A stretch of DNA of 64,000 nt from Acanthacorydalis orientalis. Taxonomy: Eukaryota > Arthropoda > Insecta > Megaloptera > Corydalidae. Below, one piece after another: positions 23,396-35,070 of this stretch. The notes under the pieces are model-generated. The model saw nothing but the letters and a program-made list of their open reading frames with translations, had not been told where the DNA came from and did no database searches. The DNA lies in NCBI GenBank assembly GCA_034766995.1, contig CM068318.1, positions 3,763,001-3,827,000 on the forward strand, in the 5' to 3' direction. Made by a program: the position numbers and the translations under genes. Positions within the stretch are counted from its first letter, which is position 1. The number at the start of each line of letters is the position of its first letter.

Positions 23396-24867
23396 GCACA
23401 CACATTGTATTAATTAATGAAACGCTGGGGAGGAGGGAGACACGTTCCGAAAAATCCTCGTACCTTTTCATCAATCAGTAACAGGAAACAGCATGAATCT
23501 ATTTTAATTCGTACAGAGTTATCAGATCGGAACACACTTTCAGGAATCATGGATTTCGTGTACGCGACATCAAACAGATTATTAACTAATCTATATATTA
23601 TAGACAATAATAAATTGTTGAACTATTCATGAGTCAATTACGTCGAACTAAAACTGGTATTTATAATCGATGCACTTTGAATAATGAGTTCAAATAAACA
23701 CACGTACGTACGGGTTTCAATGTGTCTCTTGGAGCTTCGGTTTGTATACTGGTTGACAGAGAGTGATTCGCCTATATAAACATGCCGTCGGTTTAGACCG
23801 CATTTCCGTGTATAAGTTTCGTACCTGTAATATAATGTCTCATGATCGAAGTGATTAAACAAGATCGAAAAGCGACAGAACCAATATACATTCATGGTAG
23901 AATTACGCATGAATTTTCATTGACAAATATCTACTGACAGTCATTTGCCTCGCAAACAAATTATACGAACCACAATGTCATTTAAATAAAGGCTAATTTT
24001 AATCAAATCTCCAGCGCATGAGTAAAGTTTCAGTTCAAGAAAATTTTAAAATCTGTATAACTTGTAATCTGTATCATTTAATTTAGAGAAACTACAGATG
24101 AATATATATTTATATATATATCAATGTGTTTGTTAAATGCCTGAATTTCATTTTCTCATAATTTTTTTCTTAAATCCCACATATAAATCGTTACCAAATT
24201 TATCAACAATCCAAAGTAATATCACAAGAATTACCAAAAAAAATACACCCTCTGTCCCCATTCTCTGACCAACTACTATTAAAGAACTAAGTACGGTACC
24301 GAACTCGAACCTATACCTTCACAAACGAGACCTTTATGATTTTTAGAGCCTCAATTTATCTCTAACAGTAGCAATCTCGACAGAGTCTCGGTTCTTTAGA
24401 TACACCGCCGCTTTTTTTAATTAAAAAAACGACAACCTGAAAGTTCAATCGGCGATCCATTGATTATATGTTCGACACGCTGCTGAATTATGTGCTACCT
24501 ACTCGTAGATTAATTCAACTGAAACAAAAAGAAATATGAATCGTTGAAAAGTGAATTCGATGATAAATTCGTTCGAGAGAAAACGTCGTCTTCGTATTAA
24601 AGAAGATATTTTCATTCTTAGCGTTTTTATGACATGAAATCGATTTGTTTGTCTCCTTTATGAATGCGGTGATAGATTCTGTTTAGAAAAAAAATCTACA
24701 CCCAGTGTCTCAAAAGTTGTTCTTCTTCTTTCTGTTTTCTATTGTAAGAACGTTAGATATACTCGAGACGAAAACGTTCTATGTGCTTTTATGAGAGAAA
24801 TTCGAATATTTTTTTGGTTACTTGAACAATACTTACATCCAGTTTTAAATAAAAGCGCGTTTGAATG
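23396..24867. other. Non-coding stretch
   Basis: Includes a less repetitive part at 23690-23900 and a short TA run at 24103-24121. No gene recognised. Confidence 0.45.
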
Positions 24868-25308
24868 TGTCAAGGAATTGGGGTTTAAATAACGAAACGT
24901 GATTTTAAGTGAACTGAAGGTTTATTAATATAAAAACATATGCAGATAAATAATACAGGGCACGTACAAGTGGCGTGGTTGTTTTCTTGCTGCTAATGTT
25001 AAGGACTTACTGTTGCCGGGTACGCTATGGCGTTGACGAGGTCCTTTATTTGTGGCATCAATCATCATATATGATAACAACCGTACGCTTCATCATTTGA
25101 CTTTGTACACTACCATTGATTTTGTGCACTATATCGATCTTTTACATCAATACTCTTCACAGAATTATTACCTGAATTCTTGTTGTTTGTTATTTTAGCT
25201 TTAATTATTTATCAGTCCTCTGTAGTCGTGTATCGATACAGAGAGTGAAATTGTAACTATTTTCGTTTATTTCGTGAAGAGACCATACATTTTTAAAATG
25301 GTATCAGC
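24868..25308 (+). mobile_element. copia-like LTR candidate with primer-binding site
   Basis: A segment starting tgtcaaggaattgg and ending ...catac(a) at about 25289 is followed by tggtatcagcta at 25299. TGGTATCAGAGC is the usual methionine-tRNA primer site behind copia-type LTRs. Length of about 420 bp and TG...CA ends fit an LTR. No internal gag-pol or second LTR is present, so it would be a solo or 5' LTR remnant. Confidence 0.4.
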
Positions 25309-25619
25309 TAAGATTAAGAGATTTGACTAACTGACTTCTTGGTATACGAAGAAATACCCGTTCTTTATTTGAAAAATACACAGTCTGTAAATCAAACGAA
25401 AGTTATACAAAATATATACAAGATGTCTCTAATAAGGGTGGTTTTTTGCATTAATATTCTCAATATTGTATCAGTTTTCAATTAATTATCTATGAAAATG
25501 ATTTGTATCTTATAGAATCAGTTAATACTTGTTGTACTTCATTTTCAAAAATTAAAAATTCAGAATAATCTGAATAAATATAATCGATTTTATACAGAAT
25601 CTCATATTTGACGAGAAAT

Positions 25620-25868
25620 ACATTTTCCAGTAGAACACTCATTTTTCTCTCTCATAACTTTTATATCACACATATTCAATATTATAACAGTAACAATTTT
25701 CAGACATTATTTTTTATTAACTGCGCTTGAATACGATTAATCCGTCCTAACACAAACTGACCAATGCTCGTTCTGTGTCATTTTTCAAAATTAAAAGTCC
25801 CACCTAATCAAAATAGATGTGACCAATTCCACAACATGTTTAATCTCCAATTAATTCGAGTTAAGCAA
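25620..25868 (+). repeat. Diverged direct duplicate, copy 2
   Basis: Partner of 23155-23395. The best conserved block is tttttcaaaattaaaagtcc followed by aaaatagatgtg and ttaatctccaattaattcga. Confidence 0.7.
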
Positions 25869-26861
25869 TGGATTTGATATGTCATAGTTAATATGTATAA
25901 GCCAATAACTGTACATAATAACCTATAATTATATGCAATGAGCAGATTTGTCAGTTAATACAGGAATTTCTTGATTTTGGACAGAATAAACTGTTATTAT
26001 GTACAAGGATTAACTGTAGGGTGTTAATAGAATAAATCTATTGTTTTCACACAACTCTGCCTATATTTAACATGTTTATAACATTCTTCATTTTTTAATA
26101 AAGTTTATTTATTATACAAATTTCTTTTTGTAAATGTCTGAATTGAGCAGTCGAAAAGTATTGAAGTATAAGTAAAGATATAAATTCATACATCAATCAA
26201 TTTGTTGCTAATCTATTTTTTTTTATTTCAGGTGAGTCCAGATATTCTGTTTTCTTGTTTCATTCATGGTAAGAGATTTGATTAAAATAAATTTTTTTTT
26301 AAATTCTTATCCCTAGAAAATACTTATTTTCTATAATAGAAAAAGCATAACCGTGTTTGTACTGCCTTATCAATTATTTTCTTTTTCAATTGAATTTTTT
26401 ATATACATAAATTAAAATAGAAAACGTTTCTAAACTATTTGATATTTGTACAATTAAATATAAACGTGTTCAATATTGATTTTAATTTTTTTTTCTTGTT
26501 TAATTTCATTTCTAAACAATTTAGAATTTTTAATTTCAAATTCTAATTAATCATTCATAAGAGTGTTAACTTCATTAAAATGAGAATATTTTTTTAATAT
26601 CATTGATGAAAAGTGTTAAACAGGTTGAATTAAAACTTTTCAAAATAACAAACTGAAACCTTAATTAAGAACACCCACTCAGTATCTACAATTTATAAAT
26701 ATATTCAAGTTAATTTTTATACATTTTAATATATCGATTTTTATACTTTTTTCCTACGCAGTTTATTCTTTAAATCTCCAAAGTATTATATGAATAAATT
26801 TTAATATAAACGTACCTTTATTCTTAACAGCACTTTATTCGTGTTTCCTTTCCTAAATATA
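25869..26861. other. AT-rich non-coding stretch
   Basis: Nothing recognised. Confidence 0.5.
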
Positions 26862-27648
26862 TACGTGGGTCGTTTGATAAGTCTGGTAAATTTGTATGAT
26901 ATGGCGCCACTATTCATTTGGTAACGATACGACTATCGAATGTCACTTTCAAACGAGCATAGGCGAAATTTCAGCCATAAGCGACGCGTTGTTCACGTTC
27001 TACAGATGTTTGAAGCAAGCATTGTAGCACTTACCGTAAAAATTGAAAAAAACGTGCAGGCATTTTGCGTCGATTCATCACAGTGGATGAAATATAGATC
27101 CACCATTATGCACCTGAGTCAGAGCAGCAATCAAAGCAGTGAACAACGACTGGTGAAAGTGTGCCGAAGAAGGCGAAGACCATTCTGTCGGCTGGGAAGG
27201 TGATGGCTACTGTTTGTTGAGATTACCAAGGAATCAGCCTGATCGACTATTTAACGAAGGGAAAAACGATAGCAGGAACCTATTATGTAACATTATTAGA
27301 CCGTTTGAAAGAAAAGCTCAAACAAAAACAGCCATGATTGGTAAATAAAAAAATCCTCTTGCTCACCAGGACAACGTGCCGTTCCACAAATCGACCGTCG
27401 CCATGACAAAATTGCACGAATTAGGCTTCGAATTTATTCTTCATCCACCATATTCTTCGAACTTGGTCCCTTCCAACTTCTTCCTCTTCACACTCTAGAA
27501 ATTTTGCCACCGCCAATTCGTATTTTGCAGATTCACTGGACCAAGTGTATAGTGCTCAATGGAGACTATGTTGATAAATAAAAATGATTTTTTCTAAAAA
27601 AAATTGTTTAACCTCCTTTTTTACCATACTTATCGAACATCTCACGTA
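26862..27648 (+). mobile_element. mariner element, internally deleted, TIRs intact
   Basis: The left end tacgtgggtcgtttgataag continues tctggtaa. The right end is its inverse (ttaccatacttatcgaacat, ctcacgta), so the TIR is about 26 bp inside a TA target duplication. Length is 787 bp against about 1.3 kb for complete mariners: the 5' region and catalytic half remain, but the N-terminal DNA-binding part is deleted. A second copy of the same type lies at 49464-50045 (minus). Confidence 0.88.
27040..27560 (+). pseudogene. mariner transposase, broken
   Basis: Recognisable in pieces: RRFITVDE with a stop where the conserved tryptophan of DETWIHHY should be, then PESEQQSK, LIDYLTKGKTIAGTYYVTLL, DRLKEKL, AHQDNVPFHKS, LGFEFILHPPYSSNLVPSNF with FLF, and a C-terminal CRFTGPSV. 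The first two catalytic aspartates (TVDE, HQD) remain. The third, normally the D of PSDFFLF, reads N. In-frame stops and lack of the HTH domain make it inactive. Confidence 0.85.
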
Positions 27649-28371
27649 CTTAAAATCGATATTTATTAATGTTTTTATACATTCTTTAAGGTGACGAAAT
27701 GATAATTTAACTATAAGAAAACACTCTGAACATATTAAATAAAAACGTATCCGTTAAAGTATAAGGGAAAAAATCAAACCTGCCCATACCAGAAAAACAT
27801 AAATTTAATAAAATATACAAACAGTAGCTCAGATTATTTTCGTACATAATCTCTACGTCCGATGATGCATTCGTCCCATGTTCCATGTTTGCTAATCCCC
27901 CGAGTATAAAAAAAAAATCTAACCGACATCGCAGCAAGATAAGAGTAGAGTTCGCCGTACTTTACTCTCGGACAGATAAAACCTCGCCCGTTTTCGTTCC
28001 TTAAAGCGTTAGAGGTGTATATATGTTTTTTTTTTCGTTCCGATGATACTTGCTTAAGACTGTAAATTAGATAAAATCTTCCGAACAAGATTGCTAATTT
28101 TCAACAAAACGTGTCAGTGAGACGTGACACAATTAACAACAGTACAATATAATGCACAAAGAAAATAAGTACTGCTGTACAACATTGTAACATTTCGATG
28201 TGATGGTCTCTAATAAACATAACATTTCAAGAATTAACGAACGGATCGACATTATTATTGGAATTTGAATTTCAATAGAATTTTGTAGAATTTTTTACAC
28301 ACTATATATATATATATATATATAATCAATATTGTACATTTTTGAAACGAATACAAAATCGCTTCTAAGAA
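27649..28371. other. Non-coding stretch
   Basis: Contains a short (TA)n at 28305-28323. Two overlapping frames at 27707-28088 lack recognisable motifs. Confidence 0.45.
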
Positions 28372-29190
28372 GTTTCGGTACCAATACCTATCCCTATCTC
28401 TTTCTAATTAAATTTCCTGTTATCTAAAAATAAAAAATCAATTTTATATATGATTCCTATACATAAACTCAACCTCTCTCTAAATCCTTTTTAAAATACT
28501 CATAAAATACTAAAAAAATCAATTTACAATAATTAATAATCGCTACAAATTATTACCCCATATTATTTAATTTAACATCCATTTTCTTGGCCAGTATTTT
28601 TTCTGTTGACTGTTTATTACGTTTTTTTCGAAAATTAAACTTGTAAAATATTCTTTATTCGACTGTGAAAATCTAAAACACAATCATCTTCACTAATGGT
28701 CTCAAAAATCGTTGATTAACTATTCGTCATGTAATCCATGCAGTTATCTATCTTTAATAATCAAATCTAATCCAATAAATATGTACTTTTTATAAATTAA
28801 AACAGTCTGTTACTAATCGAATTAATTTATATCGTTTTTGATCGATTGACAGATATTTTTTATTCATTTCAGAAAAATATAACTGGTTACAGTTAAATAA
28901 AATATTAAAGGTGTCCCAATATCTGTCCCATATCTATTTTCTAATTAAATTTCCTGTAAACTGAAAAATATAAAAATCAATTAATAGATTTTTTTCTATA
29001 CGTTGACTTTCTCTTTTATCGTTCTTTCTATCTATCTTTAATCAACAAACTCAATTTAATAACAATATATTTTTATATATTAGAACAGTTTTGAAACTCA
29101 ATCAATTTAATGTGTACTGTTTTTAATCTCTTGAGAGATATTTTCTATTTATTTTAGAAGAGTAAGAATGATTGCAGTTTAATCAAGTAA
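28372..29190 (+). repeat. Diverged tandem duplication
   Basis: Unit 1 (28372-28905) and unit 2 (28908-29190) share ordered blocks: ttctaattaaatttcctgtt, tctatctttaat.a.caaa, aacagt.tg..actaatcga and atattttttattcatttcag (variants in unit 2). Offsets change from 535 to about 283 bp, so unit 2 has lost about 250 bp. Confidence 0.65.
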
Positions 29191-29378
29191 AATGTGAAAG
29201 TTTTCCTTATATTTTCCTCATATAGACTTTTACTGCTTGAAATCTAAACAATGTAAAAAAATTTTCACTAAAATAAAAATGTCATTAGAGAAATCTTTCA
29301 GAATTCTTTCTTATCATCAATTAAATAATTTCGATTGTTTTATATTACTTATCCCCGTCGTTCTGGTAGCATTTAGAT

Positions 29379-29593
29379 CAGCGATTCCCAATCTTTTGAA
29401 TGCAAAGCACTCCTACATTAATCTGAAAAATGGCTCAGACCTCTTTGGAGGGGATTTTCTTGTCCTGTTAGTACAGCCAGTTGTACTTCCTCAAGGCTGT
29501 CATAATGTAAAACATTTACAAAAATTAATTTCTTGCAGACTCCTCAGATGTTACTCACGGACGCCTGGGTGTTGTGTAGATTGAGGACCACTG
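29379..29593. mobile_element. hAT-type MITE with perfect 8-bp TSD
   Basis: The left end cagcgattcccaatctttt and right end gtagattgaggaccactg are imperfect inverted repeats of hAT type. The 8 bp atttagat occurs immediately outside both ends (29371-29378 and 29594-29601). Length is 215 bp with no transposase. Frames crossing it are not genes. Confidence 0.9.
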
Positions 29594-29907
29594 ATTTAGA
29601 TGAAGTTAATAGTTTATTACTGAAGAAAAATGCATATTATGTTATAATGACTTTAAAAATACAAACTGTTCCTTCATGTGTACTTTGTAATGAATTGATA
29701 TTGTTCGGCCATCGTTATTCTTAATACTTTATACATTTTTTCCTGTTTATATTTTACCTCATAATCAATAATGACATTTATTATATTCTAATTCATTTGT
29801 TAAGACAATATTTATGTTTAATTATTAATTTCTCTCCATTGCATGTATAAATTAATATTACATATTGATAGACTTACATAAATCAAAAATACTTAAAATA
29901 ACATGTG

Positions 29908-29908
<1 letters not shown>

Positions 29909-29956
<48 letters not shown>

Positions 29957-29999
29957 TATTTTAATCTACTTTTTTTACTTTTTTATATTATTGATTTTG

Positions 30000-30044
<45 letters not shown>
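29909..30044. repeat. Two (TA)n tracts
   Basis: TA runs at 29909-29951 and 30003-30044 separated by a 50-bp T-rich spacer. Confidence 0.95.
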
Positions 30045-30047
<3 letters not shown>

Positions 30048-30116
30048 CTCTCCTATATCCTAGATTATTAAAATTGTCTCCACGTATGATTGTTTCAGTA
30101 TAATTTTTATCTAAAT

Positions 30117-30601
30117 CAGTACTCTTCAGAATGTATTCTGCAGAACTCTGGGGGTCCAGGTGTCAAAGTTAAAAATTAGAAAGAAAAAAACCTAAAATCT
30201 AAATATTCGAAATAGTTAATCAATAATAGTTTCTTTTATTTCTATAAACACCTCTTATTGCCCATTATTATGTAGGAAAACTGTATTTATGGAGTACACA
30301 TGACGACTCCGCTCAATCAGATGTCAATAAAAAAAATTTGATCATGTAAGATGGCAGATTTTCAAAATTTTTTTGGTACACATCTTGAATTTTCTTCCGC
30401 GCAACAATTTAAATAGAGACATCCGACCTGACCATTTTATCTTCTCGTAATGAATTTATGTATTAGTAGGAAGATGTTTTTAATACAGGTTCGAGAACAT
30501 TTTGTAAACGTGTAATTTCTTCAATATCAAAGTGGAGGGGATCTGCATAAAAAAAATATAACTTTAAGGGTTCATGAGTCGATAATGTTTGAAGACCACT
30601 A
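30117..30601. mobile_element. hAT-type non-autonomous element with perfect 8-bp TSD
   Basis: The left end cagtactcttcagaatg and right end gtttgaagaccacta form imperfect hAT-like inverted ends. Both are flanked by atctaaat (30109-30116 and 30602-30609). Length is 485 bp; the interior has no transposase motif. It lies 516 bp from the other hAT element and shares little interior sequence with it. Confidence 0.82.
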
Positions 30602-30644
30602 ATCTAAATTATATTATTAAGATTCAACTGAATTTCACATTTAT

Positions 30645-30674
30645 ACATATATGTGTATATATATATATATATAT

Positions 30675-30724
<50 letters not shown>
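30645..30724. repeat. (TA)n microsatellite, about 80 bp
   Basis: TA run with an ATATAACATATA interruption. Confidence 0.95.
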
Positions 30725-30727
<3 letters not shown>

Positions 30728-31267
30728 CAAGATAGAACCGACCGTCTGAAACACACACAAACTATTTTTTTATTACGTCCGCGTTAGTACAGTCACACAA
30801 ACGATAACCACCGCCACAGTACAATATTAAACAAACATTGTAATTATACACAAGATTTACGAAGTTCAGAATGGCCAGAGGAATTCGTTATGTGCGGCGG
30901 TACGATCGTATATTATTGCACACTTTGACATCTGCAATGCGGACAGAGTGAGTGAGCCATCTCGCTGTACGGCCAGATAAATAAAATGGCAACATAAACG
31001 TGCACATAATACACGATTCTGACAAAATGTCACGTTCATATTTCACGTGTAACCATGTTTCAATCAAGTACGTGCATTTTATCATTAATCGACAATAAAA
31101 TCAGATCCGACGATGGATCGAAATCGAAAATGTTCGTTTGTTCATAATGTAGATCGGATAGAACAAACGTTCTATGAAACCTGCAACAAATGTAGTTATA
31201 TAGAAATATCTCTGTGTATATAAATAGAAGTAGACCGATAAATGGATTCCTTTTTGATCATCGAAAT
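30725..31267. other. Non-coding stretch
   Basis: More complex than average at 30750-31080; no gene recognised. Confidence 0.45.
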
Positions 31268-31390
31268 CGAAAAAAAATTTTTCTAGTCAAAAGTGTTCGA
31301 TAAATCATTATCAATAATGTTCGATTGGCGCATAAACGGATTTCGACGGTGATCCAATCATCTTTAAAGCACCAAATCTTGTAAAAATCA
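31268..31390 (+). repeat. FB-1 A arm
   Basis: tctagtcaaaagtgttcgat, aaatcattatcaataatgtt, gcgcataaacggatttcgac, caatcatctttaaagcacca. Conserved order with scattered changes. Confidence 0.7.
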
Positions 31391-31672
31391 AGAATTATTT
31401 ACTGATGAATTTATGATAAAAAAAGAAATAATTATTTTCGACCGGAATTTTTTTTATGATAATGGAGTGAAAAGAGTCCACAATTCTCTAACCGTTATAA
31501 AAATTGAAATACCGTTTTTAAATTAAATTATTGTCTGTTCTTTTATACATTGTCAAAAAATATGTCAAGAAAAATCATTTTGTCATAAAAAAAAAGTGCC
31601 TAATCATCGTCTTTTATAAATACAGAAGTATTTTGTGACAGCATTTATTGTAAAACAAAATATATGTATGTC

Positions 31673-31678
31673 GATATA

Positions 31679-31750
<72 letters not shown>
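31673..31750. repeat. (TA)n microsatellite, about 78 bp
   Basis: TA run with TATG interruptions at both ends. Confidence 0.95.
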
Positions 31751-31751
<1 letters not shown>

Positions 31752-32278
31752 AAATGTATAAATTTGTCACTGTACAAATTAGGAACTACTTTTATATATG
31801 AGAGCTCGTAAAAGTAACTTTCCGCTCCCATTAAATTTCATAGTGTGTTTTAAAATTCTGTACTAAATTATCTGTCATTTAAATAGCACGATAATTTAAG
31901 GTAAGCACCGTTCATTCCGTCCGAAATCCTATTTTCGCTCGAAATTATCCGCCTTACAGTGTGTAATTTTTCTGGCGCGTACGTCGTACTTAAATTGTTG
32001 AATATTAATTATATTTTCGTACATATCACACAACTACTGCATTAAAATATCTCCGGATAGTGTTTGCTTTAATTATGTTTAATGGGACCGGAAATGGCGT
32101 ACGCAGAATATTTACTAATTAAATGTACCGTACGGTTCGTGTACAGAAAAAAATTTAAATGTCTCTGTTTGAAGTTGTCGGAAATGTTCGGTTTAAGTTT
32201 ATTTGTTCAGTTCAAATTGTGGCACTCTTTCAGGCGGGAATTGGATTCGTTTGTTTTATAAATTATTACTTTTTTTTT
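31751..32278. other. Non-coding stretch
   Basis: From 31890 the sequence is complex with CpGs (tttctggcgcgtacgtcgta), possibly regulatory. No gene recognised. Confidence 0.4.
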
Positions 32279-32499
32279 AGATTTTTATAATTTAGAGATT
32301 TGTCTCTTTGAAACACTTTAGTTTCTATCTTCCATTATTATTTTCAGCACGTGGGCCGTATTGGATATTACCTTGGATCGTAGACATCTTGAAACAATTA
32401 TTTAAAATCTAACTGAATACGACACACATGCTGAAACTAGTAGTGCAATTTAGAAACTAAAGTGTTTCAAAAAGACAAATCTCTAAATTATAAAAATCT
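32279..32499. mobile_element. Foldback/MITE-like element with 48-bp near-perfect arms
   Basis: The left arm 32279-32327 (agatttttataatttagaga...) is the inverse of 32451-32499, with one visible difference. The palindrome continues less perfectly inward, pairing cagcacgtgggccgtattgg with the region around 32416-32435. Total 221 bp, no coding capacity. No clear target duplication was seen, so the class is open. Confidence 0.75.
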
Positions 32500-32590
32500 C
32501 GTCTTTAAAGTTCATTTTGTATAAAACAAGTTTAACTTAATAATATAACCTAGAAATGATATATTTCAGTGTGAATTTCTATTCGACGAA

Positions 32591-32680
32591 CGAATTATTT
32601 TATTACTCCAGAAACTACTGATCACAGTGTCCAGTAAATGATTATTGATCATTTTTGATTGTTGCTTATAGACAAATGTA
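32591..32680 (+). repeat. FB-1 A arm, well-preserved core
   Basis: actgatcacagtgtccagta, aatgattattgatca, then tttttgattgttgcttatag. Contains the exact 14-mer ttttgattgttgct at 32653-32666. Confidence 0.75.
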
Positions 32681-33429
32681 TTGAAAAATATGAATTTCAA
32701 CTTTTATATCGACAAGTTTGCCGAAAAAAAGACTGTTTTACAAAGATAAGTGTTCTTTCAATTATCATCCCACGATGATTCGCTGCCAAATAAACACTTA
32801 TTTAAATTTCAACGATTATTATCTTTTCTATACATTTATAATTCATCTTCTATTATCCTAACACGCACACATCTATTACTTTCTTTCTAGACACTTAATG
32901 ATTCGGCTGTTAGAAATATCAATTATCCATTTGTCTTTTTTAAAATGTTTCTCTTTCATTTCAATCTCAGAATATTTATTTTTGTTATATCTATTTTTAT
33001 CGTTTATTTTTGACCATTTTTTTAAACTTTCAATTTAAGATCAAGATCAGATTCAAGATTTCAAGATCTGTATTTTATATTCGTAGCTAAGCACGGATAT
33101 ATTACATTGATCGAACCCTACTTCAATCGAAAAAAGACTCCTCTTCAAAGTAAAATCTTGCATACACATCACAGTGTTTAATCTTATAATTGAGCACGTT
33201 AAACCTGAGAAACACAGAAGTAGAAGTATTATAAGGTTGATATTACCAGATTGGATGTTTCTAGCTGCTGTTTTACATCTTATCAAGCTTTCCTGTATTT
33301 GTCAGTTTTCTATAATTACTCTGTTAAACACCACATAGTTTTTAAATTAAGTTGAGTCTTTAAAACTCAGTGTCAATCTCATACAGTAATTTATGTATTT
33401 ATCTCTTCTTTCTTTCTGAAATGTTTTTT
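32681..33429. other. AT-rich non-coding stretch
   Basis: A 77-codon minus frame at 33053-33286 has no recognisable domain. Nothing else seen. Confidence 0.45.
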
Positions 33430-33705
33430 TTATTCCCCCGCAATTTTTCTGATTCAAATCTTCATCAAATCATGACTATTTTTGTTTGTTGGTTAAGAGC
33501 ATTTAGATAGTAATTTCATCATATACAAAGCTTCTATGGTGCAGAAATGATTGTTTCTCTATATTAAGTTTCTTATAAGGATAGAATTTCTTTCAATGCC
33601 GCCATAAAAACCAATCAATGGTGATATATACTCAATTATTGAATATTTGTTTAGAAAAAAAGGGTATAGTTTGTAGGTTGAATGAAAAACTGATTTATGA
33701 AAATC
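33430..33705. repeat. FB-1 inverted pair (A then B)
   Basis: A arm: tttttctgattcaaatcttc, gtttgttggttaagagcatt, tttcatcatatacaaagctt. B arm from about 33620: tcaattattgaatatttgtt, tagtttgtaggttgaatgaa, tgatttatgaaaat. The full foldback is about 275 bp. Confidence 0.7.
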
Positions 33706-34971
33706 ATAAAACAACCAAATAATATATTAAAACCGTAAAAACTGATCCTGTCAGTACACAATCAACACTACTTTCACAATTGTATCGCATCTGAACGAAA
33801 TTTCAAATTCGTTTCTAATTTATAAGACCCGATTTCAGCTCCGTTCGCACATTATTCTAAACTTGACTAAAATTCACTGGATTCAATTAGTCTCGTTTTA
33901 TGGCACACCGCTAATTTTATCATTTTCATGAATAATCTCGTTCGAAATCTGTTAAATGTTGAACACGAATCGAAATTCGAGCATTTTCACTTCGAGTACT
34001 GTACTAATTCAATTATCTAATATTACATGGATCATTAGTCGTGTTTAATTATAAGCTCTCTTATGTTCAAGTATATTATTTCAAATGCAACGAGCAAACC
34101 TGTATAATTATATGTCGAGTTCACTTAATTATAAATATTGAATTGCGACAGTTCCGCGTACACTCGAAAACAAGTATCGTATTAAACTTTGTTCGCATAG
34201 ATATAATTAAGTCCTATTAATTTTATTATAATTACTAATCCGTTTAAATATAATTTAGTAAAATGAGCAAGTGTGTCTCCACGAATTATCGTTATAAAAA
34301 TTTACAGAAGATGAATGGTCAGTTCATATGGGAAAAAATAACACATTCACAATAACCGTATAAATTATTCCGAACGGCACAAATCATCTCCTGACATTCT
34401 GCTGTTGAATCCTTTGCAGTCATGCGAAACAACAATGTGATATACTGTGACCTATACGTATTAATTATTTCCGGTCAGACTCGCGTGCGATGGGGAAAAA
34501 ATGATAATAATTTCAAACACTTCACGATTCGCATTTTTCCATGCACTTGTGTACAGAATATAAAAAAAAAAAAAAAAAACGGAAATGTTTATAATGAAGT
34601 ACTGGGAATTAGTTCGATTTTTAAACTAGTATGCGACAACTTTACCATTATAATGCTTTCAAGTTTTTCTCCCAACAGGGAAGAGCTTTAGACTGTTTTG
34701 TACTATGTTCTTGAATGTAAAGATGTAACTAAACTAAAACTTAAATTACCTCGGAGCGATGTCGAACTTTTACAAATTATTAACACGTATACCTACTTTA
34801 TAGAAAGAACAGTGGGTAGATTATTGATAGATGACGATCAGAATGGAAATTATATACTCGAGTACAAATTTAGTTGACAGTTTTTCTAAAACATATAAAA
34901 GTATTCCTTAAAATGAAATTCATACTAGTATCATAGATGAAACCGCTCATATTTTTCATATTACAATATAA
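33706..34971. other. Complex non-coding stretch, many TAATTA words
   Basis: 33770-34420 is free of microsatellites and rich in taattata/attaatt words within non-repetitive sequence, as in homeodomain-responsive enhancers. This is only suggestive. An A18 run lies at 34562-34579. No gene recognised. Confidence 0.35.
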
Positions 34972-35070
34972 ATTGGCATAAAAAATCATCAGTAATCATT
35001 TTTTAAACATTTTTGATCAAAAATATGTTTCTGGTTTTTGTGATTAAAAAAGAACTCATTCGTGAAATCG
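34972..35070 (-). repeat. FB-1 B arm
   Basis: aaaaaatcatcagtaatcat, taaacatttttgatcaaaaa, tgtttctggtttttgtgatt, actcattcgtgaaat. Confidence 0.75.
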
